This document shows positions 17,086 to 26,303 of a stretch of 64,000 nucleotides of DNA, in pieces. The stretch spans positions 62,001-126,000 of the forward strand of contig NZ_BBZI01000011.1 in NCBI RefSeq assembly GCF_008974245.1, in the 5' to 3' direction. The position numbers were made by a program, and so were the translations under genes. Under the pieces are notes generated by a model, which worked only from the letters and a program-made list of their open reading frames with translations, did no database searches and was not told the DNA's origin. Each line of letters starts with the position of its first letter. Positions within the stretch are counted from its first letter, which is position 1. The stretch comes from Streptomyces abyssomicinicus (GTDB lineage Bacteria; Actinomycetota; Actinomycetes; Streptomycetales; Streptomycetaceae).

Positions 17086-19146
17086 ATGAGTGTGGACACC
17101 AGAACACCCCGCACACCTACGGGGGACCGTCCGTCGGGCTTCGACGACACCCCCGCGCTGAGCATGGTGAAGGTGCCCTGCGATCCCGCGCAGGTCATCG
17201 TCAATCACGTGAGTTTCCGCGTGCAGTTGGGCGCCTCGGCGCGGCGGGCCAGGTCGACGCGGATCGCCGGGCACGTGAGAGCCACCGAGGACACGACGCC
17301 GATCCCCGTCGTCGCGCAGCCGGGTCCGGCCGCCGCCGGCCGGAAGCGGCGACCGGTCGTCTGGAGCGGGCGGTCGGCGCCGGACGACACGGGGGCGCAC
17401 CGGCTGCTCCAGGCCGTGCGGGGCGCGCAGTTGCGCGGCGCCCTCGCCCAGGGAGCCACCGGGCCCGCCGCTCCCGGTGCCGTCGCGCCCGGAGCCCCCG
17501 TGGCGCCGGCGCCGCCCGGGGCGACCCAGACCATCCCACGGCTGCCGGACCCCGGAGCGGGGTACGGCGGCGGCTTCGGCGAAGGGCTGGACGGGGGCTA
17601 CGACAGGGGCGCGCCCGCCGGGTACGCGGGCGTCCGCGAGGAGGACCCGGCCGAGCGGACGCTGGAGAACCCGGTGATCGGCGAGGGCGCGCGTCTGCTC
17701 CCGCCGATGCGGTCGGTGGGCAGCGCCTTCGAGGAGCCCGGCTACCTGGCGCCGGACCCGTACGAGCCCTACGGCGACGAGTACGCCGCCGACGGCTACG
17801 GCCGCCCCGGCGCGTACCGGGACACCGGCTCCCGCCGCGACGGGTACGGCGCGAACGGCTACGGCCGCCGGCCCGGCGCCTACGGCACGGACGGCTACGC
17901 CGGCGGTTACGGCACCGACGGCTACGGCGCGGACGTCCAGGGCGCAGACCGCTACGGGACCGACCGCCACGGCGCCGACCCCTATGACGCGGACGGCTAC
18001 GGGGCCGGAGGGTACGGCGCCGACGGCTACGGGGCCGACGGTTACGGTGCCGGGGGTCTCTCGGCGGAGGAGGCCGAGGAGGGGCGCGGGGCCCGGCGGG
18101 CTTCCGAGAAGCACGCCTACTACCCCGGCCGCCGGATGAACCTCGGCGTGGTGCTGCTGCCGCTGCGGGTGTTCCTCGGCTTCGTCTCCGTCTACGACGG
18201 CATGGGCAAGCTCTGCGACCCCGTCTACTTCGACGGCGGCGAGCGCGGCTCGATGACCCGGCTGCTGCACTCCCTGGAACCGTGGGGCATCGGCGAGCCG
18301 CTGCACGGCTTCGCGCTCCAGCACCCGGTGGGCTCCGGACTGACCGTGGCCTTCCTCCAGGTGATCGCCGGCGTGCTGACGGTCCTGGGCCTGTGGCAGC
18401 GGGTCGCCGCGGGCCTGGGCGTGCTGCTGGCGTCCGCGCTGCTGATGGGCGTGAGCTGGCAGGCCGTGCCGGTGTACGAGATGGCGGACGTCATCTACCT
18501 GGCGGCCTGGTCGCCGCTGGTGATCGCGGGCGCGCCGGTCTACTCGGTGGACGGCGCGCTGGCCGGGCGGGCCTGGCGGAGGCTGGGACCGCGGGCCGCG
18601 ATCTGGGACCTGCGGCGCTACGTCCTGCGGCGGGGCGCGCTGGCGGCGGGCGTCGTCACCGGCCTCACCCTCCTGGTCGGATCGCTGCTGGGCGCGGCGG
18701 TGCGGGACGCGGACCGGGTCGTCGTGCCGCGCCCCGGCGAGCCGCCGCGGAACGCGCTGCCGGGGTCGCCGCTGCCGGGTGAGGCGGCGCCGGGCACCCG
18801 GTCGCCGTCCGGTGCCGCCTCGGGCGGGCCGACGGCGGGGTCGGACGGTACCGCGGGAGCGCGGGAGACGGCCGGCACGGCCGGCGAGCAGGAGCGGAGC
18901 GCGGACACCGCCGGCACGCAGACCGGCGAGGACGTCGCGGGTGCGGACACCGGGGCGACCGGTGACGTCACGGGCGGACGGCCCAGCGAGTCGGGGCAGG
19001 CGCCACCGGTGGAACCGGCCCCGGAGGAGGCGCCGGCCTCGGGTTCCTTCGACGGCGCGCCCTCCTCCGGCAGCCCGTCCGGCAGCGGCGGCTCCTTCGA
19101 GGAGCCCCCCACCAGCCCGGGCCTCGTCGGCGGTCTCTTCGGCTGA
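17086..19146 (+). CDS. DoxX-family membrane protein with Gly/Tyr-rich N-terminal region
   Basis: A 686-residue protein with three parts. Residues ~1-350 are hydrophilic and contain a long run of Tyr-Gly units (GYGADGYGA-like, about residues 225-325). Residues ~351-540 form a DoxX-type four-helix membrane domain that starts MNLGVVLLPLRVFLGFVSVYDG. A further helix at ~530-555 precedes a Pro/Ser/Gly/Thr tail. DoxX proteins are linked to redox homeostasis with thiol partners, but a role here is inference. The YG tract resembles low-complexity, possibly phase-separating segments. Confidence 0.75.
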   Translation: MSVDTRTPRTPTGDRPSGFDDTPALSMVKVPCDPAQVIVNHVSFRVQLGASARRARSTRIAGHVRATEDTTPIPVVAQPGPAAAGRKRRPVVWSGRSAPDDTGAHRLLQAVRGAQLRGALAQGATGPAAPGAVAPGAPVAPAPPGATQTIPRLPDPGAGYGGGFGEGLDGGYDRGAPAGYAGVREEDPAERTLENPVIGEGARLLPPMRSVGSAFEEPGYLAPDPYEPYGDEYAADGYGRPGAYRDTGSRRDGYGANGYGRRPGAYGTDGYAGGYGTDGYGADVQGADRYGTDRHGADPYDADGYGAGGYGADGYGADGYGAGGLSAEEAEEGRGARRASEKHAYYPGRRMNLGVVLLPLRVFLGFVSVYDGMGKLCDPVYFDGGERGSMTRLLHSLEPWGIGEPLHGFALQHPVGSGLTVAFLQVIAGVLTVLGLWQRVAAGLGVLLASALLMGVSWQAVPVYEMADVIYLAAWSPLVIAGAPVYSVDGALAGRAWRRLGPRAAIWDLRRYVLRRGALAAGVVTGLTLLVGSLLGAAVRDADRVVVPRPGEPPRNALPGSPLPGEAAPGTRSPSGAASGGPTAGSDGTAGARETAGTAGEQERSADTAGTQTGEDVAGADTGATGDVTGGRPSESGQAPPVEPAPEEAPASGSFDGAPSSGSPSGSGGSFEEPPTSPGLVGGLFG

Positions 19147-19172
19147 CCGGTGCGGCGGTCGTCCCCGCCGCC

Positions 19173-19212
19173 GCGAAGGCCCCCGGAACCTTTCGGCTCC
19201 GGGGGCCTTCGC
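19173..19212 (+). terminator. hairpin after the DoxX-family gene
   Basis: Arms GCGAAGGCCCCCGGA (19173-19187) and the exact complement at 19198-19212 around a 10-nt region, 27 bases after the stop codon. Confidence 0.88.
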
Positions 19213-19411
19213 ATGCCCCGCTTGCGTGGCAGCGGGTGGGTGCGGGTGGCGGGGCGGGTGTGGGCACGCTGCGGTCTCCGACGGGCAGCCGTGCCGCCCG
19301 GGAAGGGGACGGGGGGGATCCGGCGCGGAGTGGCGCGGTGCCGTGTCCGAGCCGCCCCTGTGCGGGCGCCGCCGCGCGGTCCGGTGCCGCGCGGCCGGGC
19401 GCCGCGCCGCA

Positions 19412-20143
19412 TCAGCTGCTGAGGGCGGCGAGTTCCTTGGCGGCCTCCGTGAGGTCCTTCGCCGTGTCGATGGCCCGCCAGTACGCACCGTGCGGGATGG
19501 AGAACCCGGCCAGCCGCCGCTCACGGGCCAGCTGCGGGAACGTGCTGCGTTCGTGGTCCCCCCGCTCCGGCAGCAGCTCCGCGAACTCGGGCGAGAAGAC
19601 GTAGACACCCGCGTTGATCTCGAGGGTCGACGGGGGAGCCTCGATGAAGTCGCTGATGTAGCCGAACCCGTCGGTCCGGACCGCCCCCCACGGCAGCCGC
19701 GGCCGCGCGAGCGCCAGCGTCGCAGTGGCGCCTCGGCCGGCGTGGAAGTCCGCCATGTCCCGCAGCGAGAACCGGGTCCAGATGTCCCCGTTGGTGGCGT
19801 ACCACGGGCGGTCGGGGTGCGGCAGACGCTCCGCGGCGTACTTGAGCCCGCCGCCCCGCCCGAGCGGCTCGGGCTCGACGACGGTGGTGACCCGCACCGG
19901 CAGGTCGGCGGTGTCCAGCCACTTCTCCAGCACCTCTGCGAGGTGCCCGCAGCTGACGACCACGTCGGTCACGCCCTCCTGGGCGAGCCAGGCGATCTGG
20001 TGGCCGATGATCGGCGTGCCCGTGCCGGGGATCTCCACCATCGGCTTGGGCCGGTCGTCGGTGTACGGGCGCAGGCGTGAGCCCTGGCCACCGGCCAGGA
20101 TGACGGCCTGGACGGGGCGCGCGGCGGCGTTCGGATCGGTCAT
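19412..20143 (-). CDS. NDP-sugar nucleotidyltransferase
   Basis: A 243-residue enzyme with the GlmU/RmlA-type pyrophosphorylase fold. It has the nucleotide loop AVILAGGQGSRLRPYTDDRPKPMVEI (about residues 13-38), EPEPLGRGGGLKYA, the metal-binding TNGDIW and a closing YWRAIDTAKDL. It likely forms a UDP- or GDP-activated hexose, but the sugar is unknown. It lacks the C-terminal left-handed helix domain of GlmU. The ATG at 20141-20143 was chosen by homology; upstream is a purine-rich tract. Confidence 0.85.
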   Translation of the reverse strand: MTDPNAAARPVQAVILAGGQGSRLRPYTDDRPKPMVEIPGTGTPIIGHQIAWLAQEGVTDVVVSCGHLAEVLEKWLDTADLPVRVTTVVEPEPLGRGGGLKYAAERLPHPDRPWYATNGDIWTRFSLRDMADFHAGRGATATLALARPRLPWGAVRTDGFGYISDFIEAPPSTLEINAGVYVFSPEFAELLPERGDHERSTFPQLARERRLAGFSIPHGAYWRAIDTAKDLTEAAKELAALSS

Positions 20144-20183
20144 GGACCGCACTGTACGTGCGCCCCGCGCGCCACAGGTCGAG

Positions 20184-20265
20184 CAGGGGGAAGGGAGGCG
20201 GGAAGGGAGGCGGGAAGGGGGACGGAAGAAGGGGAGACGGGAGAAGGGGAGGAGCGGGAAGGGCA
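20184..20265 (+). repeat. purine-rich G-run tract
   Basis: About 80 bp made almost only of G and A with occasional C, built from GGGAAGGGAGGC-like units. It has many runs of three or more G and lies between two leftward genes. It could form G-quadruplex or triplex DNA. Confidence 0.75.
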
Positions 20266-20280
20266 GAGGCGCTCGCGGGC

Positions 20281-20736
20281 CTAGTTGCCCGCGGCGGCCA
20301 CCCCCGTGGCGAACGACGTGTCGCACACCGGCCGCGAGAAGGACTGCGCCTGTACCGGCCCGTAGGCGCGGACCGCGGCCCTGCCCAGGGCGCGTGCGAT
20401 GGAGGCGCAGTGGCGGGCCAGCGACGGCCGCTCGTCGATCGCCTTCTGCAGGTGGGTGAGGGCGACGCCCGGGTCCTTCTCCTGGAGCTCGGCCAGGAGC
20501 CGGTCACGGAGCACGTCCTGCGCGGCGGGACGGCCCTTGGCGGAGACGCCCGCCGGAGCGCCCGCGTTCGCCGCTGCGAGCACCTGGTCGGCGGGCTCGC
20601 CCGACCAGTTCACCCGGGTGACCGCGAGCGTGCCGGAGAGGACCAGGACGACGGGGAGGACGAGGGCGAGCGTGCGGCCGATCCCCCGGGCGGGACCGCG
20701 GCCGGCGCGCGTCTGCTGGTTCGTGGTGTGCTTCAC
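20281..20736 (-). CDS. conserved membrane-anchored protein, unknown function
   Basis: A 151-residue protein starting at GTG 20734-20736. A basic N-terminus precedes one membrane helix (GRTLALVLPVVLVLSGTLAV, about residues 20-39), then an extracytoplasmic helical domain. That domain contains two cysteines (HCASIARAL and PVCDTSFAT). No family is recognised. It lies downstream of msiK on the same strand but behind a strong terminator, so it probably has its own promoter. Confidence 0.7.
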   Translation of the reverse strand: MKHTTNQQTRAGRGPARGIGRTLALVLPVVLVLSGTLAVTRVNWSGEPADQVLAAANAGAPAGVSAKGRPAAQDVLRDRLLAELQEKDPGVALTHLQKAIDERPSLARHCASIARALGRAAVRAYGPVQAQSFSRPVCDTSFATGVAAAGN

Positions 20737-20862
20737 GCGAGTGAGGGTAGCGGGCGGTAGTTGTCCGGCGACATTTGGTAACCCTGATGGGTGACGTTTC
20801 GGTGAAGCATTCGAGTGATCAGGTTGACGCGGCGGGCAGGGTTCGCGCGGCGCCCGCACGGC

Positions 20863-20897
20863 GAAAGGCCCCGCGGCGTGACGCCGCGGGGCCTTCG
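20863..20897 (-). terminator. hairpin after msiK
   Basis: Arms AAGGCCCCGCGGCGT (20865-20879) and the complement at 20881-20895 form a 13-15 bp stem downstream of msiK. GAGCCGGAGC-like repeats fill the space back to the msiK stop. Confidence 0.9.
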
Positions 20898-20960
20898 AGT
20901 CCGAGCCGAAGCCGGGCCGGAGCCCGAGCCGGAGTCCGGGCCGGAGCCCGGTGTGCCGGA

Positions 20961-22076
<1,116 letters not shown>

Positions 22077-22270
22077 GGTGAGAGGCCCCCTTCACCGGCA
22101 GGAACGTGCCGGACGATCCGTAGTGGAAGGTGGTGGCTGTGCGGCCCGGAGAACCGGGCTGCACGGACGTTAACCCGCCCGACCCTCGAAAGTCAGCAGG
22201 GTCCGGGGGAGAAGTTCACAACAATTCTCGGCGGGGTCACCGCACCCGGTGGGTACACTGCTCGGGCAAC

Positions 22271-22347
22271 GCCTCCTTAGCTCAGCTGGCCAGAGCACCG
22301 CTCTTGTAAAGCGGGGGTCGTCGGTTCGAACCCGACAGGGGGCTCCA
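22271..22347 (+). tRNA. tRNA-Thr (anticodon TGT)
   Basis: A full cloverleaf. The acceptor GCCTCCT pairs with AGGGGGC. The D arm is AGCTCAGCTGGCCAGAGC. The anticodon loop CTTGTAA reads TGT within CCGCT/AGCGG. The T arm GTCGG-TTCGAAC-CCGAC and an encoded CCA end complete it. TACACT at 22254-22259 is a likely -10. The 3' half from 22304 is the attachment site of the elements to the right. Confidence 0.97.
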
Positions 22348-22350
22348 GGC
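22304..22350 (+). repeat. att core copy 1 (attL) within tRNA-Thr
   Basis: A 47-bp sequence from the tRNA anticodon loop through CCAGGC. It is repeated identically at 25546-25592 and with two changes at 30571-30617. Being inside the functional tRNA gene, it marks the left end of the integrated DNA. Confidence 0.92.
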
Positions 22351-22361
22351 AGGACAAAGCG

Positions 22362-22393
22362 AAGGCCCCGGACCGATCATGGTCCGGGGCCTT
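22362..22393 (+). terminator. hairpin after tRNA-Thr
   Basis: Arms AAGGCCCCGGACC (22362-22374) and its complement (22381-22393) around a GATCAT loop. It lies 14 bases after the tRNA CCA end and between tRNA and integrase. A related hairpin follows att copy 3. Confidence 0.88.
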
Positions 22394-22418
22394 TGACATC
22401 CACGTCTGACATCAACGA
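22394..22418 (+). repeat. arm-type repeat copy 1 (TGACATCCACG...TGACATCAACGA)
   Basis: A 25-bp sequence made of two TGACATC half-repeats about 12 bp apart. Copies occur at 25438-25462 and 30464-30488, always near an att core. The form fits integrase arm-binding sites. Confidence 0.65.
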
Positions 22419-22424
22419 GGGCGG

Positions 22425-23576
22425 TCACTCACGGGCGGGCCGCCGCTTGAGCAGCCGGTCCATATGGCTGATCGCCTCGCGCTGGGTGTCCTGCACGACG
22501 TGCGTGTAGACGTCCATGGTCATGCTGATCTGGCTGTGGCCCAGGATCTCCATCACCACGCGGGGCGCGACCCCGGCCGCGGTGAGGAGGGTGGCGCAGC
22601 CGTGCCGGGCGTCGTGCAGCCGGACGGGCCGGAGGCCGGCGGACTCGCTGACGCGGACGAAGGACCGGTGCACGTTCCGCGGCTCGATCGGCCGCCCGGT
22701 ACGGGTCGCGAAGACGTAGCCCTTGGGAACCCAGTCGATGCCGGCGGCCGCGTACGCCGACTGCTGCCGCATCCGGTGCCAGCGCAGCGGAGCGATGCAG
22801 ATGGCTGGCAGGGGCAGGGCCCGCGAGCGGCGCCCTTTGGTCTCGTCGTTGTAGAGCACCCCGCGCCGACGCTGCACCTGCTGGCGGACCAGGAGGACGC
22901 GGTTCTCGAGGTCGACGTCCTGCCAGCGAAGCCCGACGATCTCGCCCCGGCGCAGCCCCATGGCGATGGCGAGCACGAAGGCCGCGTACAGCGGGTCCCG
23001 GCGGGCGGCGGCGAGGAAGTCGAGCGTCTCATCCAGAGACCACGGGCTCAGCTCCCGTGGGGTGGGCCGCGGCGGCTCCACGAGCGTGGCGACGTTGCGC
23101 GAGATCAGCTCCTCGCGGCAGGCGGCGGAGAGAGCCGTGCGCAGGACGCGGTGCGACTCCTTGGCGGTGGCCGCGGTGGTCTTCTTCTCCAGCTGCAGGA
23201 GGAAGCGGCGGACGTCGGGAGCGCTCAGGGACTCCAGCCGCTTCGTGCCCAGCATCGGGGAGAGGTAGAGGCGGACGTGCGCCTCGTACTTGTCGTAGGT
23301 GCTGAGTTTGCGGCGCGGCTTGACCACGCTGTCCAGCCAGAAGGTCAGCCACCCGGCGAGCTTGGCCGACCGGGTGGGCACGGGCACGCCCTGGTCCACC
23401 TTGGCGAGGAGTTCCCGGCGCTTGCCGTCGCACTCGGCCCAGGTCTTGCCGTAGGCGAACTTGCGGGCGCGGGTGCCGTCGGGCTGAAGGACGTACACGG
23501 CTGCCTGATAGCGGCCGTCCTTGCGCTTGGTGATGGTTCCCGCCCCGTTGGGGTTGCGTTTGCGCTGCTGGGCCAT
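22425..23576 (-). CDS. int: site-specific tyrosine recombinase (integrase)
   Basis: A 383-residue phage/ICE-type integrase that recombines attP with the tRNA-Thr attB. It has an N-terminal arm-binding AP2-like region (RKRNPNGAGTITKRKDGRYQ), a SAM-like core-binding domain (about 70-165) and a catalytic domain. The catalytic set is complete: Arg209, Lys247, His321-x-x-Arg324, His347 and the nucleophile Tyr357. It sits directly inside the left att site and reads toward it, typical of tRNA-integrating actinobacterial elements. No xis gene precedes it. Confidence 0.95.
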   Translation of the reverse strand: MAQQRKRNPNGAGTITKRKDGRYQAAVYVLQPDGTRARKFAYGKTWAECDGKRRELLAKVDQGVPVPTRSAKLAGWLTFWLDSVVKPRRKLSTYDKYEAHVRLYLSPMLGTKRLESLSAPDVRRFLLQLEKKTTAATAKESHRVLRTALSAACREELISRNVATLVEPPRPTPRELSPWSLDETLDFLAAARRDPLYAAFVLAIAMGLRRGEIVGLRWQDVDLENRVLLVRQQVQRRRGVLYNDETKGRRSRALPLPAICIAPLRWHRMRQQSAYAAAGIDWVPKGYVFATRTGRPIEPRNVHRSFVRVSESAGLRPVRLHDARHGCATLLTAAGVAPRVVMEILGHSQISMTMDVYTHVVQDTQREAISHMDRLLKRRPARE

Positions 23577-23578
23577 CA

Positions 23579-23664
23579 GTACAGTGGCGCGCTCCACCTG
23601 GACGCCCGGCACCGCGCCTGCTCCACGGAGTGTGGGGCGACGGCACACGGGATGGGAGCTGGGG
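23579..23664 (+). repeat. direct repeat A, upstream flank of the integrase start
   Basis: About 86 bp immediately before the integrase start codon, starting GTACAGTGGCGCGCTCC. It recurs with only a few mismatches at 28403-28488. It probably holds the integrase promoter or leader. Confidence 0.85.
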
Positions 23665-23837
23665 AGAGCAGAGCGGTGGTTCAGGTGTTTAGCCCGCTAT
23701 CGCAGGGACTGATTCAAGACATATTGAAGTCCGGCTAAGTTAGTCTTTGTTTCCCTAATTCTATGTACTTTGCCCAGCTCAGATGCATGCCCAAATCGCC
23801 CATTAGGTGGTTGATCTGGGAAAATATCTGACTCATT

Positions 23838-23860
23838 AACGCGTTGCAATGCAACGTGTT
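23838..23860. promoter_or_regulatory. palindromic operator candidate in element 1
   Basis: Two 11-bp arms (AACGCGTTGCA and TGCAACGTGTT) flank a central A with a single mismatch. It lies in AT-rich DNA between the integrase gene and the divergent small membrane-protein gene, a place suited to a repressor site. The repressor is not evident. Confidence 0.5.
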
Positions 23861-24024
23861 GAGGCTCGAAAGGCTGTAGGCACCCCAGGCCGGTTGCTAT
23901 CCCGTCATTCCCGTGCGGCTCCTCCGACCAGGCACCATGTGCCTCAACACGTCGGAAGCCCACCACGCTGCGCTCGCGTACCAGGCAGAAGCAGCGGGGT
24001 GGGCCTGAACCCGGAGGTCCTGCC

Positions 24025-24243
24025 ATGAATTTGGCCCCTCAACCGCATGATCTGTCAAACCGCTACCGGTACCCGTGGGTGCTCGTGATCGTCATCCTCG
24101 TGATGTGGCTGTGGCCGGCGGCCGAGGAAGCGTTTGGTATCTACGCCGATGCCCTTCCTGTAGCGACCCTTCTCGTAGGGTTGAGTGCAGCAGCAAAGTA
24201 CAGCATCCGCTGTGGCCTTCGACGGCGTTTCGCGGCCGCTTAA
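24025..24243 (+). CDS. small two-transmembrane protein of element 1
   Basis: A 72-residue protein with an excellent ribosome-binding site (GGAGG at 24013-24017, 7 nt before the ATG). A polar N-terminus is followed by two hydrophobic segments (WVLVIVILVMWLWP and ALPVATLLVGLSA) and a basic tail RCGLRRRFAAA. Codon use has many A/T third positions, unlike the chromosome, which fits foreign origin. No family recognised; a cargo or exclusion/immunity role is speculation. Confidence 0.65.
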   Translation: MNLAPQPHDLSNRYRYPWVLVIVILVMWLWPAAEEAFGIYADALPVATLLVGLSAAAKYSIRCGLRRRFAAA

Positions 24244-24476
24244 GACCGAAACGGCGCCCTGACAACCGTTGTCGCCCGCTCCATATAGAGCTACGGAGAA
24301 GAAGGCCAGAACGGCACCTTTCCTTCGCCAAGGAAGGACACAGACGCTTCCACGTCGGGGCCGGACAGAAGGAGGATCCTACGTACCTGATCGTTTTGCA
24401 GCCGCAAGCGAACTCGGCGTCACCTCACGGCTCTCGCCAGCCCTTACTGGAAACAGCCAAGCTTCGTCTGGGCGTG

Positions 24477-25145
24477 TCATTCAGAGCGGGCCGGCCGCCG
24501 GGACTCCATCGCCACGAACAACGTCAGGCAAGCGAGCAGCACCGCCAGCGGCCCCCACACGAGGAACAGGGCCGGATGGCCGTCCTCGCCATGGAAAACA
24601 CGCCACACGACGAGGAATAGTGCGGGCAAGTAGGAGCACAGCATGCAGATGAAGGCCCTGTTCCAACTGGCCCGACGCAGTGCTCGGCGGCGGATCTTCT
24701 CCTCCACCTCCGGCAGGCGGGTCCATGGCATGTCGCGCCACGCGGCACCATCGGTGCGGATGGCCTCCACCTCGGCAGGGAGGTCGTCACACTGCTGGCT
24801 GTCCACGAAGAAGAGCGGCAGGCGACGCCCGTCCATGCCGTAAGCCAGCGTCGAGTGGTCGGGACTCCACCTGCCGGCCGGGGTTGGCTCGACCCTGATG
24901 TCGTAGAGGTCGGGCCAGGCCCGGTGGCGGCGAATCACGGCTCCTCGAGTGGTCACCCCGTCCGGCCCGATGAAGGTGTGCCCGACTCGCAGGCGTGCCA
25001 GCAGCCAAGTGAACATCAAGAGGAGGGCGACGATCACCCCTGCCTTGAGCCACGGCATCCAAGGGCGGTCGTTGTCGAGAGTGCCCAGATTGACCGTCAC
25101 CCACAGCACGTAGAAGCCCAGGACCACCTTCCATGACCGGGGCAT
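24477..25145 (-). CDS. PH-domain-like membrane protein of element 1
   Basis: A 222-residue protein starting MPRSWKVVLGFYVLWV. Two N-terminal membrane helices (about 6-22 and 34-52) precede a soluble beta-rich segment (VGHTFIGPDGVTTRGAVIRRH onward) that resembles the bacterial PH-like domain seen in small actinobacterial membrane proteins. Two more helices lie at the C-terminus (FICMLCSYLPALFLVVW and a final one near ALFLVWGPLAVLLACLTLF). Function is unknown. It converges on the two-helix gene, so the element's cargo consists of membrane proteins only. Confidence 0.7.
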   Translation of the reverse strand: MPRSWKVVLGFYVLWVTVNLGTLDNDRPWMPWLKAGVIVALLLMFTWLLARLRVGHTFIGPDGVTTRGAVIRRHRAWPDLYDIRVEPTPAGRWSPDHSTLAYGMDGRRLPLFFVDSQQCDDLPAEVEAIRTDGAAWRDMPWTRLPEVEEKIRRRALRRASWNRAFICMLCSYLPALFLVVWRVFHGEDGHPALFLVWGPLAVLLACLTLFVAMESRRPARSE

Positions 25146-25437
25146 GCTTTTGCGCTTCCGGTATTCCCGCTGCCCTCTGTCCACGCTTCTGTCCCACCCC
25201 TTGCGCTGCCGATCGTCGCGACACAGTAGCCGGAACGTTTCCGCAGGATGCGGGCCGGTGCCCTCCCTTCTCTTGCCCGGTGGCAGGCGAGTAGGCGCGA
25301 GACTGACAACCGCAGTCACCAACGGGCGCCGCAGGCGAGACACCCCGTGACTTCCGACTTGAGCGACCATCATCTTGACCGGCAGCCGCCAGGCAGTGTC
25401 GCTGCGCCGGACAGAGAGCGACGGATCAGGCGGCTTC

Positions 25438-25462
25438 TGACATCCACGGCTGACATCAACGA
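25438..25462 (+). repeat. arm-type repeat copy 2
   Basis: TGACATCCACGGC followed by TGACATCAACGA. It matches copy 1 except at one base and lies 83 bp before att core copy 2, the same layout as copy 3 and its core. Confidence 0.65.
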
Positions 25463-25545
25463 CGCCGGACGGTGGCGAACACCAGCGTCCCCGTCCGGCC
25501 CTCGTGGCAGTGGCCGACCGCGGCAGGAACGGGTCCGGACCGAAA

Positions 25546-25592
25546 TTGTAAAGCGGGGGTCGTCGGTTCGAACCCGACAGGGGGCTCCAGGC
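25546..25592 (+). repeat. att core copy 2 (junction of elements 1 and 2)
   Basis: Identical over 47 bp to the 3' half of tRNA-Thr (22304-22350). It lacks the 5' half, so it is not a tRNA gene. It is the right end of element 1 and the left end of element 2. Confidence 0.92.
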
Positions 25593-25695
25593 GTGACCTG
25601 CGTCGACGCCCCCGCGATCTTGGATGGCGGGGGCGTTGACGGTAGTACTTGACGGCAACCGCCTCTAGCAAGGCTTGTCCGGCAGATCTTGGTGG

Positions 25696-26289
25696 CTAGG
25701 CTGCGGACGCGGGGAACAGGCGCTGGACCGCCGTCACGATGGCCTCACGGCGGGCGGCAAGGAACGCTGCGCGCTGCTTCTCCCCGGAGGGCAGTAGGTC
25801 GGCTTGTCCTGCCCACGACATGGCGAGCTGGTTCACGAACATCAGGATGTCGGCCGGGTCCCACGCAGGGTCGAGGTGGCCGGCCTTCTGTGCTTCGCGC
25901 AGCTGCTCCGTCTTGTGGAACACGGTGGCCCGGATGGGGTCGTTCGGGTCGGGCGCGGTGTCACCGGGGAGTTCGAGGCGACCCCAGTTCATCAGGCGGA
26001 GCCGGTCGGGGTGGGCAGTGAAGTAGTCGTGGACGCGCCCGGCGTAGCCGGGCAGGTCGGTGACATCGAGGCGGGTGGCCTCGGCGACCAGGGTCATCTC
26101 GCGGGCCACGACGGTGGCGTAGAGCTCTTCCTTGCCTCGAAAGTGAGCGTAGAGACGCTCCTTGCTGGTCCTGGCCGCTTTGGCGATGCGCTCGATGCGG
26201 GCGCCGGCGATGCCGTGCCGAGCGAACTCCGCGGTTGCCGCGACGACGATGCGATCGCGAGTGGAATCCGTCCCGGTTGAAGCGCTCAT
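25696..26289 (-). CDS. TetR family transcriptional regulator
   Basis: A 197-residue repressor. The N-terminal HTH (TRDRIVVAATAEFARHGIAG to ERLYAHFRGKEELYATVV, about residues 9-62) is typical TetR, and a TetR_C ligand-binding helical domain follows. It is divergent from the aldo-keto reductase with a 94-bp gap that contains two related operator-like palindromes. It most likely represses the reductase and itself, with an unknown inducer. Confidence 0.92.
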   Translation of the reverse strand: MSASTGTDSTRDRIVVAATAEFARHGIAGARIERIAKAARTSKERLYAHFRGKEELYATVVAREMTLVAEATRLDVTDLPGYAGRVHDYFTAHPDRLRLMNWGRLELPGDTAPDPNDPIRATVFHKTEQLREAQKAGHLDPAWDPADILMFVNQLAMSWAGQADLLPSGEKQRAAFLAARREAIVTAVQRLFPASAA

Positions 26290-26303
26290 GGCACCAATCT
26301 AAG

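Larger units (their letters stand above)
23577..24024. other. 448-bp interval upstream of the integrase gene, AT-rich
   Basis: No gene I can support. Positions 23579-23664 are duplicated at 28403-28488 in element 2. From about 23690 to 23880 the DNA is unusually AT-rich for this genome and carries a near-perfect palindrome at 23838-23860. A possible minus-strand frame (23697-24026) has no recognisable family or start signal. Confidence 0.6.
22304..25592. mobile_element. integrative element 1 in tRNA-Thr
   Basis: About 3.3 kb bounded by identical 47-bp tRNA-derived repeats. It contains one integrase gene next to the left end, a two-transmembrane peptide gene and a PH-domain membrane-protein gene. 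GC is visibly lower than the flanks, with AT-rich patches at 23690-23880. I find no excisionase, replication initiator, FtsK/TraB-like transfer gene or KorA-type regulator, so it looks like a minimal or decayed element. The intact catalytic residues of the integrase leave mobilisation possible. Confidence 0.85.
25146..25695. other. 550-bp junction between element 1 and element 2
   Basis: No coding sequence supported. It contains the arm-type repeat copy 2 (25438-25462), att core copy 2 (25546-25592) and a GCCCCCGC...GCGGGGGC-type inverted repeat at about 25608-25634 that may terminate the leftward TetR transcript. Frames crossing the att site give peptides typical of mistranslated tRNA and were dismissed. 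Confidence 0.6.

Noticed and set aside
23697..24026. Minus-strand frame of 109 residues in element 1
   Set aside because: No ribosome-binding site, no family resemblance, crosses an AT-rich palindrome; probably non-coding.
25546..25592. Second tRNA-Thr gene
   Set aside because: Only the 3' half (anticodon loop to CCA) is present; no 5' acceptor or D arm precedes it, so it is an att repeat.
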